Origin: Mesaphorura yosii
Lineage: Eukaryota > Arthropoda > Collembola > Poduromorpha > Tullbergiidae
Direction: 5' to 3'
DNA length: 64,000 nucleotides
NCBI GenBank assembly: GCA_009869945.1
Contig: WIXG01000191.1
Location: forward strand, 62,001-126,000
Under the pieces are notes generated by a model. That model did no database searches and was not told where the DNA came from. It saw only the letters and a program-made list of their open reading frames with translations. The translations under genes were made by a program, and so were the position numbers. The stretch's first letter is position 1; every line of letters begins with the position of its first letter. Positions 39,601-53,625 of the stretch are shown one piece after another.

Positions 39601-42600
39601 AGGACGCGGACGGATGACGGCGCGCCTGGTCACTTTGCGCGTAATGACTTTGGCGCTGTTTTGTCAGACAGAAGATGATCGTACAAGAGTCTATTTACCT
39701 TTGCCCACCCGCTCATGTTCAATGTCTCCTGTGTACATTATTAGCATATCTGTGTCCTTTGCGTTTTAGCATTATAGCATCGCTTACGCTGCGCCTTAAG
39801 CGTCAATGTCATTATGACCAACTGCCTAGCTTTGGGACGTTCTGTGCACATGTTTACTCTGTCTCTGCCTAAGTTGTGCGTTGTGCGTGAGGAATTGCGT
39901 AACATTTCCATCAGTCCGAGCCAGAGTCTCTTCCTTGCAACGCAAGTGCCAACAGTTTCATCTTTGACATTGATATTTACAATCGTGTAACTTTTGACTT
40001 CACATTCGTAGTCGTGGTATTTCTGCTTAGACACTTTTATTGTTAACGCCTACAGAAACCGAAATTTCACCGACTAAGTATGTACGTCAAATGCCAAGGC
40101 TCTTTTGCACGCGAAACACACAAAGTTGTGGACATTTCCACGTTGTCACAGTCGTCAATTCGTGGAAGACAATTACAAAGAGACCACGTAAACGCATGAA
40201 AACATCTTTCTTCTCAACGTAAGACTCTTTGTATTCGGCTGACCCGTTGGCCTTCATTGTTCGCTTCTTGGTAAAAATGTGCTGAGCACAATTTTGATGA
40301 ATGAACCTATACGAAGCTGAAGATAAGAGTAGGAGTAGAAAAAGAGAGGGAAGGCAGAAGATGAACACTTGCGCCAGTAACAACACCTGTCATGCTCCCA
40401 AAACGATAATCTTGACTCATTTTCGTTAACCTTTTGCTGCATGCTGCTGCTCTTGCGCACATGGAGTAGGAGCGAAGATAATTGTTTCGGGGGTAAAAAT
40501 AAGGACGTGGACTGACTAAACAGCATTCGAAGACAAATCATGCTAACAAACATTTGGCTGTAGCTGAAGGCTTTCGTAGCTAGCTGGCTGAGATGATGCC
40601 TATTTCTGAAGGAAAAGATTAAACCTGTGCCAGAACAGTGCAGCGAAGTGATTTGTGCCTGGTCCAGCAGCAGCATGTGAGAATGACCCACAAATACATG
40701 TATAAAATGCGTATGATATCACTTTTTACTGTTGCTGCTGCTTGGTCGCTCCTTTTTCGAAGGATAAATTGTATTGCACGCTTTTCGAGGCGAAACACCT
40801 GTACAAATTTGACTTTGACGATGAATTGGTTTATTCTTCGTTTGCCTTCATGTGCCTGTCGTTATCTCCTCAGACGTAATTTCTTCGAGACTGTAAACAT
40901 TTCAAGCTTCGTAACTGATATCACTCGGATATGCACGCATTCGCTGCAAGCACGAGTCAAATGAGATACTGACCGATTTCTGCCGTGATTGATTTCTTGT
41001 TTTCGTGCACCGTGAATCGATAGCATGCAATTGTTGTTGCGTTGTAAGGCTGCTTTGTCGTCATTTGGGGAACTTTTAACCATAAGTTTCAGAGATTTGA
41101 ATCGTCTAACGTCAATTTCACCATGACCATTTCTTGCTTACGATTTCATGACCTTATGCTTGAAGAATGTTAATTAAGATGCAAATATTAATTTGACCAT
41201 GAAAAACACAATTAATTTATTGTGGACGTGGACAAGAAGGATTATGACATGAATATACTCGAATGAGACCGGCAAACTCTGTCCTGGCAAAAGCGTGCAC
41301 GTGCAGCGCTCATATTGCGGTGCCGCTGGTGAATGTGGTCGTGGTGTCGCTTGGCTATATTAATTATATATTTAAATGTCTGCTACAAGGCGAACATGAT
41401 TGACAAGATTTTTTTCATCTTAAATGCAGGAGGAAAAGGTTATTGAGTACTGAGCACTGAGTTCGTTCACAAACTCACTTGACTTATTACAGAGATTAGC
41501 GCAGCAGTGTAGCCGGCTCGGGTATGGCAATGCGTGGTTACGTGGTGTACGTGTATTGCTGTTAATTTACATACAGTATGAATAAATTAGTATGACTAAT
41601 AATTCTGGTTTATTATTAATGCGTTATTTCATTCATTCATTCATAAAATGAAAGAGAATGTCATTAACAAACTTAAACTATATATCATGGGCAATCACAG
41701 CCATTTTCAGTTCCGAGCACTTAACTTTTATATTGCAACTGGCATGATTGAAGTCATTTATTAATTTTAATACCAACAGCACGGCAACAAATAGTCATTA
41801 CGTTGAAACTAATCTTAAGAACCGTAATTATTGTTACGGTATGACAATAATTTAGTCCACGTTGATTATACCAATCCTGCGCTTTGCACTGATGAATTAT
41901 GTAACAGACTTCATTCATTCGAAGATTCGGAAGATTTGCATTGCGAATTTCATTCTGCGCAGTTGCGTTTAATGGGTGTGGCTGTTTTATTAAGCTAAAT
42001 TAACTTTCGCTAAGCCCAGACTAGCCAGACTAGCAAACGATCTCCCACAAAACTCATCAATGCCCTCGTAATCACCGACCAGATCATCGGCACCTTGATG
42101 ATCTGCGGCCTGCAAGGACTTGATGAGTTGCATAGGCCTCAGGTGATGTGAACCTGCTCTTAAGGCTCGGTCTATAAAAACTGCTGCCCGTAACACTGGT
42201 AGCAGTTTCCTTTAATATTATTGTAATAGCGTAGGTCGAAGCAGACGCTCAGCGTTCAACCACAAGAATGTACGCGTTCGCTTTTCTCTCCGCACGGATT
42301 TACTGTTTTTATTGTTATGTGCTGCAACAATGGCTTTAATCTCTGCTGCTCTGCGCTGCGTTTCTCTTTCGTGGTAAAAATCCTCGTACGCACGCACGAC
42401 ACGGCACGGCACACATTTCATTGCATTGTGTAATTTCCTCCATTTTCTCCGGGTTTTCCATCTTAAGCAGAAAAAGGCTGCGACTGGTACTGCTTAACGA
42501 CTTGTGTCCATTATTACGTAACAATAATATAAATAAACAACGGGGACAACAGCAATATAATTTCTCTACTGTCGTTTTTGCCCATGAAAATTCAAGATTT

Positions 42601-45600
42601 GTATTCACTGCGACTGACTGCGTCTTTCATATCCTGGAAATTACACGTTTCCGTTCCTGCTTAAATTCAGCATCCATCATTGAGCAAAGTGCGCGTAAGG
42701 TACGGGAGTCGAAGTAAAATGAATATTACTGCCGCGAGTTATTACCACTGTGACTGCATTGTGTTAATAAGCATGAACACAAGATCCGAGCTCCCGACCA
42801 AGTAGGCAGTGCAGGCTACTGCCGGCTGCTGGCAAGTTGTAATTTTATTGTATGTGCCCAGTCCTTAGCTCCCGGAATTACGTTTCGCTTTGTTGTTTGT
42901 GTCAAACTTTGCTTTCCCACCTGTTCCATGTTTTCACATCTCGTATGAGTATAAATCATTACTTTTTAATGGGCAACGAGACTGCGACTGCAAGACTCAC
43001 AATAGTAATTGTCTGCTCTGCCGTGAGTTTGGGGGAATTATTCTTGGACGGGTCCAATTATGAATTTGTCTTACGAGTCCGAGTCCGAGTTCTAATTGAA
43101 GGATTCAACTGGTATCAAATGAACGCTAATTGAAGGGTGAGCTGAGGAAGGAAGGCTATTCGTTCCAGATAACGGGCAACGGCCTCAGTCTCCCAACCTC
43201 TGCACGCAGTGTAGTACTGGTGACGAAACTCGAATTCAATTCGACCGCGGAGCGTACTTAACGGCTGCTGCATGCTGCTGGAAGGAAGTTTGTAGCCTTA
43301 AGGGAGCATCATGACAGATAACCTGAAAAGAACAGTCAACGTGCAGTCGTGCAGCCGAGAGAAAAAGAAGCTAATGAACCTTAACTTTTTTCCCATTCCA
43401 TTTCTTTACAATTCATGGAAAAGGTTTGCACTGATACGAAAACATAATTTGCTCTGTGATTGACGAGCGTGAGCTGGTCTATGTGGCGTTGGGCTCTCTT
43501 GGCGTGGCGTGGCGTTAGCGTGGGCTGGTGATGAAGATGATATATCAAGATCATCGGTCCCGTCTCCGGTGCGCTGATGTGTTATTCCCTTCAGGTGTGT
43601 GTACCTTTTTGTGCGCTTTGTTTGCAGTTTCCAGGGTACTCGTACTCGTACCTTAACAAGTCCTCTCGGTCTTGCAAGATGAGAAATTACGAGATGTGTG
43701 AAGATGCGAGGGATGCTCATTCGTTCGTCCACGTCCGCGTCCTTGCAGCAGGCAGCCTGCCAGCTCGAGCTTTGTTCAGTAACCCAAATGTGGTACACGC
43801 TTGCTTCACGGACCCCATCGCGCCGTGTTCTTGTCCGATGATCGTTTTTATGTACCTTGTAGAAATAATTCTTTATCTCTAAATCTTTCAGCTACCGTAT
43901 TCCACTTTCCACTCACTCGCACCCTTCATTTGCTCCCTTCCATTTAATTATCCACTAAATCAAGTTTTCTATGATTTCTTCTTTTCTTCTCTTCGCGTTC
44001 TCCTCACTCTTGTCCACCTGTTGTTATTTATTTGACTGGAAACACGACGAAGAAAAGTCGACTCGACGCGCATTGTTCGACTCTTCTTCGCAGCAACCAC
44101 TTGATCCTCGAATGAATGATGGGCCAGCCAGGCCAGAGAAGAAGTGATAACCTCGTATTACAACCGAACGGAGCAACCAGTAAATGTAATAGATCGCAGA
44201 TTTGAAATCTCCTCTGAAGTGTAAAGATGCTTCGTCTCTCGTTCTCGTCCAACTTAAGCTTTTACTTTATCGCTTTTCGTTGGACTTAAAACTTGACTTC
44301 TGCCTGAAACATGGTTTCGAACTTTTCAGACTTACAGGCCTCGCTGTCAGTGCGTCTCGGGTTACAAATTATGACGATGAGCTGCGTGCACTTCATGTTG
44401 ACTGACTTGAACTGGTCGAAGGTTCTGGCCGTGCTATTAGCCTTACAAGTGCCTGCCTCTTAACCCTAGCCCGCTGATCCCGCGTCTTTTTGTTCCTCAG
44501 CAGCCTGAAGAGTTTTCCAGGAAGAAGAACGAACAATTATAATGGTCTTTTATTCTTCGTGTTTTGTTTGTGGTTTGCAAGTTCGCCTTGCTCGTGTTAA
44601 AAGTAGTTTTTTAAGGGATTCTCCATTCAAGAAGGTCTTATCGCAAAGACATTGTATTATTCCTGCACCGAAGTCCCAAACTGATCTTGACGTTCCTACT
44701 CTCCTGTTCTCGAGGACGAAAGGATCAAACAATTGGGAAAAACCCTTGCGTTGAAATGGGCCATAAAAACAAAGGTCGAGGCATCACTCCGAGACAATGT
44801 TGCTCTCGCTGCTTATCTTTTTCGCTTCTGCTATGTTTATTGTTTTATGAATGGAACAATGGAATGGTCTCGCCTCTTCCCTGAATTTCTGTATTGTTCC
44901 CTGCAATTGTGGCTTGCCAGAGTTAATGGCAGGGATCATCGATATCGTGCCTTGCCCCACAATGGCACATGACGCATGTTCGGCTTGCTGTGTTCTGAGA
45001 ATTTTCAAGTTGCCAATTTTTACGAGGCGATTCTGCTACATGTGAGTATTATGTTGTCGATTGTCAATTTTTATGGGTTCAGTCCGTTAATGATTGATTG
45101 CACAGTCTGTAATGAAAAACTCACCCACAAAATTAAATTGTAATGGTGACATCAGGCGCTTGGCAGAAGTTAATAGCTATCAGGTGTTCATACACAATAA
45201 GGAAATGAATCAGTACCGAATTCTGAAAAAGTACCTCATTTCATTGTCCTTTCTGTACGCGTAGAAAGCATATGTTGCTCGCATAATTATATGTCTCCGG
45301 TTTAACGAGCGAAACATTGTTCTTCGATGAATTTATACGCAGTAAATTGTAATTAGCATTTTTTTGTAATTTGCAGGTCGCCTCTACGCTGTTCTCGGTA
45401 AACGTGGTGGACGCATTCTGCACGGGGATTTACAGGAAGGCTCGAGTCAATTTCAGGTTACAGCGCAGCTGCCGGTGATCGAGAGTTTCGACTTTGCGAA
45501 TGAAGTTCGACGACAGACGTCAGGACTCGCGCTCCCTCAACTTGTCTTCTCACATTGGGAGGTAATATTTCAGACGACTTAATTACAATCGGTTCCAGTT

Positions 45601-48600
45601 TGCACACGTTGAGATCAACAAGAGCATTCTTCTCTTTTGTCCTCGAGGAATGTGATCTGGGGCTAATTATACCCATATCATTGCGATCGCGAACTTAAGC
45701 AATGAATGAATGAGTGAACCGCATAAATTACTCAGGGCACAAAATATAGTTTTAATATTAATGGTGATTTAAAGCCAAGGCGGAATGGAGATTATAAAGA
45801 GAAGAAGGCGAATGAGAAAAAACTAGAACATGTTTCAACTACTTTTTTTGTAGAACAAGAAAACAATGTGGCGCCTGAATGTCTGAAATTTGACCCTGTG
45901 GACTCACAACAGTTCATTGAATACGCCCGTGCAAGTGCAATCAGTCGGGGCAAGTAGCCACAGCCACACCGCTTCAGTCAGTCGCACGACTTGGGCTTAT
46001 TAGTTGCGCTTCGCCTCACTTTAACCTCTTCCCATTAACTTTTTATTCGCACTTTATCATCACATTTGCTCTGCTTTGGCCGCAGTTCGCGTGGTTTTCT
46101 GACTTGGATATAATTTCTCTGTGCATTTTTTTTTGAATTCTTTCGTCAGGGTTTGCACTGCAGTTCGTTCTTGTAGGCGATATCGACAATCGATTCATGG
46201 ATTCAGCGAACCACACAATTATTCACAAGACAAATGCTCTCGCTGGCATCTGGCTGTCGCCAATACTAATTTTTTCTGCGTATATAAATTATTACCGATC
46301 GACTGAGACCATGTAAAACTCGAGTATACCTTCTGATGTCTACGGAATACTGGCTCATGTTTATGATGGTCAGGCAGGCTAAAGAAGGTATAATCACTCG
46401 GGTTCATTACATGGAATAATTATGTTCCCTTTATTTGCCTAAAAATTGTCACTTTTATCTCTCATGATTAACTCCCTTCGAGCAATTGCAAAGTAATCCC
46501 AGTATCAGCCATCAGCCTCCACTGAATGAAGGTATTCAAATGGATTCCTGTTTTAAGGTGTTACTTCGACATTCCAATCTGCTAACGTCGAACCTGCCAA
46601 AGCTCACGCTGAATTAATACACTCTGAATACTGAATACGATAATGCATCCAAGTCAGAGCAGGGAGTGAGCTACACATTGATAATGAACTTGCAGGCAGG
46701 CTTTCTTGATTTCATTGTGAGTTTGGTTTGAATAGCTCGTGTCAATTGATTTCAATAATCATGAAAAATGTCCTGCCAATCTCCACGCGTTCAATCCATT
46801 CAGTTCATTCCATTTGCATTCGAAGGCCAGACTCCAGAGCAGGTGCTATTCACAATTAATCTCGGATTATAATTTCCATACGAAAAGAACGCCATACGCC
46901 TCAGTCCGAGGCTTGAGAGACTAATCAAGGTAAATTTTCCCGAGATTTGAATTGAGCCTCGCAAGACGCAATAAATGAATGTATAGATTTATTATGCAAA
47001 AGAATTTCAGGTATGCATTCAAATTATACACAGATACATTTTTGTGGTCTACATAAATAACTTGCCAACCGTATCACGACCGCGTCCGTTTTTTGCAGTC
47101 TGCACGAACATTCCAAGCCGAACGCTGTTTCTCTCTGCTGTTCGGTTAAAAGCAGTTCAGTTCACGTTCACGACTGATTGAAGAAGAGCAGCAGCGAGAG
47201 GAAAGCAATTTTTGACTTCTTCTGAAGAATACACGATTTTTTGTATGAAAAGAAGTGACCACACGAAGCAGGTGAGCGTTTATAGACTCGACTCGGAGTT
47301 TATATTAACAGCGACGTGAATGGTTCTGCGTATTAGTGTAACATTCCACAAAATTTCATTCCATTATGTACGAAACACGGCAACATAGTTGCTGACACTC
47401 GCTCGCTGTATTTATGCTTAATACAACAAACAGCGTATTATGCAATGTTCGCTCGTCCTGTTCGTCCGAAGCTCGCGGCGGATAGATTTTTTAGTACAGA
47501 ATTCCTTTCAGCAGGCCATTTTCGCTTATCCTTCACGCTACGTGGACAATTGGATCTAATCGCTTCATATTTATATTTAATGGCCAGCGTGGCCGTCTAG
47601 GATCAGACGTGGTCTCGCTCTGACGACTGGAATGGAATTTCTCTGCTGCTAAATGAAGCAAGAAAAATGTAATTTTCTAGTTCATGTTCACGACTTCACG
47701 AATCTCCGTCTGACTGACTGCATGCGCCTGTCTGCATGTGTTTTTGATGCTTTCTTTGCGTGGCAAGCTCCAAATTGTCTCTCATTCATGATTCACGCTT
47801 CTTTTTCATTACACACTTGGAATTTGTTCTTCAAGCGAGTGAAACCTGGAACTGGAGTCTTGCTGCCCTTCATAATTCTTGTATCATCACTTGGCGAGAT
47901 TGTAGGATTCGAGTGTGTTTATCCTTTCTTTCTCAATCGTGGTTGTAAATAGTTAAAAGTAAATTTCAGTGAGCCTGCAGAATACGTTTTTCTTGCCATT
48001 GTCATTGCAGATTCAGATTGTTTCATTTCAAGTTGATTGAATCATCAGTGCAGAAATTCTCGCGTCGGAAAATTGTATTTTTAGCATAATTACGGCGTCC
48101 CAATGGAATTACACACAAAAGCAGTGAAACGCAATTGCGAACCACAATGCACTTGACTTCGGCGACTGCGCCTAGCATTCACAATTTTACAACAGCAAAC
48201 TTTCACAATAAATAACGCAATATTATAATTTAACTTACCGGCTAGGACGAAAGCCACTCTTATTATGATAATAACACCGTAGTCGTCGTACTCGTCTCGG
48301 CGTAGTATATACTTTACTACAAGAAGAAATAATGTGCCAGCCAATTTCATTCATTCATAACATTCCACACATTCACGTAACATTTATTGTTGCATTGTAA
48401 AAAAGCGAAACAGCAAAAGAGCGAGCGAGCAAACTCCTTTCTTATTTCGTATTCTTGCTTCATTCATTCATTCACAATTCACGCAGGCAAGCAAGAATCA
48501 TTATTCCATTCAAAAAGTATGTATAACATATGTGAAAAGAGATCCATTCATAAAAACAACATGTGTGTAATGTTTATACGCTCAGATGCCAAACCGTGCT

Positions 48601-49053
48601 CACTACGTCAGACTCAGAGTACGAGTTTGAGTAGGATCGTGTCGTGTCGGAAGGTGATGTGGGCAGGAGGCTGCTGCCTCGTCTTTTAAATCTTAATTCT
48701 CATCTTGACTCTGTCTGTACCGGTTCTATTGACTTTTAGACTACTCGCTTCAAATGGCAAAGTGCTTGATTGTACCGGCGATTCAATCATGATTTCATTT
48801 CCACTGCGACGATTGCCTCTTGATGAGGTGAATTCTAAATTTTGATCTTTTTAATTTCATTTAGACTCTGGAAATTGACCCATTTTGGGAGCCCACAACC
48901 GAAGAGGAGTATTTATACTTTGGTGAGAAAGCAGACACCGAGAACCGTGCCAGAAAGTACATGAACGCTGTCCGAAAAAGGAAAGGTCTTCGTGTTGAAG
49001 AGCAGATAGTCGAATTTGGACAGAAGCAGAGGACGTTGACCAGAAATAAATGA
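9658..49053 (+). CDS. EFL1: Elongation factor-like GTPase 1 (EFL1/Ria1), gene with a 32.5 kb intron
   Basis: Cytoplasmic EF-2-like GTPase that works with SBDS to release eIF6 (Tif6) from late pre-60S ribosomes. Eight coding exons: 9658-9830, 9910-10129, 10203-10334, 10420-10661, 10726-11066, 11143-12855, 45377-45561, 48865-49053. All phases agree, giving 1064 residues (human 1120). G motifs: AHVDHGKT at ~29-36, [24 protein letters not shown]1-specific stretches include [64 protein letters not shown] and [18 protein letters not shown]. The split codon at 12855/45377 restores [18 protein letters not shown], and the last exons give [35 protein letters not shown] and [12 protein letters not shown], the conserved family C-terminus. 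Intron 6 is 12,856-45,376 and houses two antisense genes. Poly(A) signal at 49,093-49,098. Confidence 0.94.
12856..14251. other. Start of EFL1 intron 6
   Basis: Begins with a GTGAGC donor. Without splicing, the EFL1 frame runs on to a stop at 12,978-12,980, followed at once by AATAAA (12,981-12,986). The rest is AT-rich and holds no gene I can support up to the 3' end of the nested minus-strand gene. Confidence 0.5.
14252..24047 (-). CDS. Secreted cysteine-rich protein, Argos-like paralogue nested in EFL1 intron
   Basis: Six coding exons, minus strand: 24047-23382, 18272-18102, 17998-17861, 14806-14656, 14577-14449, 14313-14252; compatible phases, 438 residues. Exon 1 starts with a signal peptide ([13 protein letters not shown] core) followed by ~190 residues of Ser/Pro/Ala/Lys-rich linker with several N-glycosylation sequons. 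The conserved part contains [37 protein letters not shown], then [30 protein letters not shown] and [12 protein letters not shown], ending in [10 protein letters not shown]. Five cysteines lie in each of two blocks, with the same order and CxC pairs as Argos exons 2 and 3, and the junction before the second block is phase 0 in both. The final Argos Cys block is missing. Similar arthropod proteins may be annotated after the centipede scoloptoxin(11) family; I am unsure of that link, and nothing here implies venom use. The role is unknown; extracellular ligand binding is inferred. Confidence 0.75.
24048..35316. other. EFL1 intron 6, middle part, no supported gene
   Basis: About 11.3 kb between the two nested genes. 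It must contain the promoter and any 5' UTR exons of the Argos-like gene next to 24,048. Only short unrelated frames occur; one (31,154-31,585, +) is discussed as a candidate. A GC-rich patch built of GGTCG-type units lies near 29,338-29,380 and a second near 24,730-24,790. No transposase, reverse transcriptase or RNA gene was recognised. Confidence 0.4.
35317..37738 (-). CDS. aos: Argos/giant-lens, secreted EGF-receptor pathway antagonist
   Basis: In Drosophila, Argos binds and sequesters the EGFR ligand Spitz. Four coding exons on the minus strand (37738-37106, 36079-35903, 35824-35606, 35526-35317), all junctions in phase 0, give 412 residues. Conserved landmarks: [20 protein letters not shown] with [87 protein letters not shown] and the closing [11 protein letters not shown]. 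Sixteen cysteines fall in three blocks (5+5+6). The N-terminal exon is low-complexity (CCCCC, Gln, Ser and Asn runs). Its only hydrophobic stretch ([15 protein letters not shown], about residues 80-95) lies some 80 residues from the ATG, so it would have to act as an internal signal, or a shorter start exists in an unseen 5' exon. The gene lies wholly within EFL1 intron 6, antisense to it. Confidence 0.92.
37739..45376. other. EFL1 intron 6, distal part, no supported gene
   Basis: About 7.6 kb upstream of Argos, probably holding its promoter and enhancers. Contains an inverted repeat (38,959-39,066 and 39,442-39,563) and several TTCA/TGAA microsatellite runs, for example near 41,630. Small minus-strand frames at 41,990-42,421 and 38,257-38,754 have no family resemblance. 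The intron ends with a good acceptor (TTTGCAG) at 45,376. Confidence 0.4.
38959..39563. repeat. Inverted repeat, ~110-120 bp arms
   Basis: Bases 38,959-39,066 are nearly the reverse complement of 39,442-39,563. Both arms contain GTCAAATGCTCC, ATCGACCTTTC, CACTGGGACGAATGCTCG and AAACCCTTTGCTACAAAAGT in the same order, separated by about 375 bp. The arms are rich in TTTGCTNC sub-units. The arrangement suggests a small foldback or MITE-like element without coding capacity. I did not identify target-site duplications. Confidence 0.75.
45562..48864. other. EFL1 intron 7
   Basis: A 3.3 kb intron between the last two EFL1 coding exons (GTAATA donor, TTCATTTAG acceptor). No gene recognised. Near 47,150-47,275 there is a promoter-like stretch followed by a short ATG frame ending in a GTGAGC donor, discussed as a finding. 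Confidence 0.6.
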
Positions 49054-49092
49054 ATGAGTGCCCATGTCTATTTCTTGACACCTTGAAAATTT

Positions 49093-49098
49093 AATAAA
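49093..49098 (+). terminator. Poly(A) signal of EFL1
   Basis: AATAAA 39 bp after the EFL1 stop codon; the next gene on the strand starts at 49,535. Confidence 0.65.
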
Positions 49099-49534
49099 TG
49101 CTTTAATTCCTCACATTCGTTGCAACCCCGGTGCATGACCGTCTTTTGGCCAACGGCTAGCGAGCCTTGATGGTCCTGGACAACTTCATTATTTTCGTTT
49201 TGCATTTGACCACAAACTACGAGCAATGCATGTTATTGGCATTGACTTCATTGACAGCGATAATTTTACTAAGGTTTGCGGCACCGACGTCTCCAGTATA
49301 TAAGTCGCGATATCGCTTAACCACATTTTAATGATACTATTTGTCCGCAATTCTCAGTCTCTTTTCAGTCAGTTTTAGACCAATGTTGCTCCCTATGTAC
49401 GAGATTCGAGTTGCTAGTGCTTAAGTTTTGGGATGAATTACCCCTTTCAGGTTTTTTGTCAGTATTAAACACATGTGTGACACCGAACAGGGAAATGAGT
49501 GACCCAAGGTTAAGTTGAACCTGTACTTGACAAA

Positions 49535-52006
<2,472 letters not shown>

Positions 52007-52138
52007 TTTTCATTCTGTCGTTCTTTATTGCCAATGCTTATGGATGCTTGTGTTAGTAATTTTTATTAGGTACTGTTGAAAGCTTTATGTATCATTGATA
52101 CAGTGAGTTCGGACTTAGAATTGCGTTACTATTTGACA

Positions 52139-52144
52139 AATAAA
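52139..52144 (+). terminator. Poly(A) signal of the esterase-like gene
   Basis: AATAAA 132 bp after the stop codon, only 31 bp before the end of the convergent receptor gene. Confidence 0.6.
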
Positions 52145-52174
52145 TCCCGCAAGTGCCAATAATAATTGCATTGA

Positions 52175-53625
52175 TTACATATTCCTCACTGCGACCAAGT
52201 ACGACATGACTGCCAATATGTAATCCAAGATGGATGTTGGTGAGATTTTATGAAAACTCCACGGTTTATAGACCATGTACCTGAACGTGGCGACTTTCTT
52301 TTCAAGTCGCTTTTCGTCCAGCGCGGTGATTACGGAGACAGTTTCGCCACTCACGGCTCCCAACGAGCCAATCACAAACTCTTTTCTTGCGTGACCAGCC
52401 GAGCGTTTACTTCCAGAGTTATCTCGTCTATCTTTCACCACCATGCGCCGTTCTTTCGATTCCAACAACTTGCTCTTGATGAACTTCTTAAAATTCAATG
52501 ATTTTATGTAGACAGTTGACATCGGCAGGTAGAGCAGATAAATTCTTAGTGTAAGTGCAATTGAGTTGGAAATGAAGAAAGCGGTGAGAATGATTGAGTC
52601 GGTAGTGGTCAGTGCTCCGTACAACACCAGCACTGTTGTTCCCATATTGAAAAGCTCTTGAAAAAACAAAAGCCGGCCAAAGGCAAGATTCATGTTGGTG
52701 ACAATCACACGAAGTGAGTTGTACAGTTCCAGTTCGTGCTCGTGGAGACCATCCTTGAGTATGACCAGCTCCCTGAGCTTATCAAGAGCGTAAGAGATCG
52801 TGCGGCACATCATGCTTATGAGGATGTCGAAGCTTCCCAGGATGGTCCATGCAAAAATTCCGGTGTACGACTCCATGACGGCGAACGCGTATTTGCGCAG
52901 GGTCAACAGAAATTTATCCTGGAACGGTAAGTTTGAGTCCATCTTCACTGCCTTGCCACCCTCTTCGGTCAGCAGAATCGAATTTATAAATGGTGGAAAT
53001 CGAGGAATTGCGAATGCCATTGCCGTGAGTGTCAGAAAACAGCCCAGGATTGCGCCCGTGTAGATGACGAACTGAATCTTCAAAAATTTGATCCGCTTTC
53101 TACGTTTTTCTAGGGATTCGGGTAGCATTTTGACTGAAGTGCAAAATACCAATTGCAATTAGCAAGTGCATTCTAGTGTTCAACATGATTTTGCATGAAA
53201 ATGCTTTCCTTACCTTGGATGTAATGTTCAAGCTTTAGCCACATTGAAATGGAGGCTGCAATTGTCTTTAGTTTGAGTACTTGATTAAAGAAGGTGGACG
53301 AAATGAGTAGATACCCGAAAACCCAAAGAAATTGAAACATGAATCCACTTTTCATTGTTTCATATTTGTATTGGGTGCTGTAGCTGTAGTAGACAATGAG
53401 CGGTTGCTTGATCAGGTACACCGTGGCATAAATCATGTTCAGACGACAAAGCAGTCTCGGAAGTCCACCTTTGATAACGTTAACACAATGGTTTTCGCTG
53501 TCAAAAGTTAATGGCAGCATTCCAGCCCACCTTGCGGCCCAAAAATACCACTCATACATGTGAAACACGTTGTTGACTCGATTGCCGCTCATGAGGCGGG
53601 TACTGGAGGTGGCGGACACCGCCAT
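52175..53625 (-). CDS. Gustatory-receptor-like seven-helix protein
   Basis: Two coding exons (53625-53214 and 53133-52175, joined through a split Val codon) give 456 residues with about seven hydrophobic segments: around LLCRLNMIYATVYL, FMFQFLWVFGYLLIS, FVIYTGAILGCFLTLTAMAF, GIFAWTILGSFDILISMM, NMGTTVLVLYGAL, IILTAFFISNSIALTLRIYLLYL and SILDYILAVMSYLVAV. This matches the insect-type chemoreceptor superfamily (GR/OR, ligand-gated cation channels in sensory neurons) in length, spacing and the long basic loop between helices 6 and 7. The usual GR signature TYhhhhhQF in helix 7 is absent, so the assignment rests on topology and on the general look of highly divergent springtail receptors. Minus-strand AATAAA signals lie at 52,063-52,068 and 52,024-52,029, inside the 3' UTR or last exon end of the convergent esterase gene. 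Confidence 0.65.

Noticed and set aside
41990-42421. Two adjacent small minus-strand frames (67 and 68 residues)
   Set aside because: Somewhat protein-like composition but no recognisable domain, no joining splice sites and no poly(A) signal.
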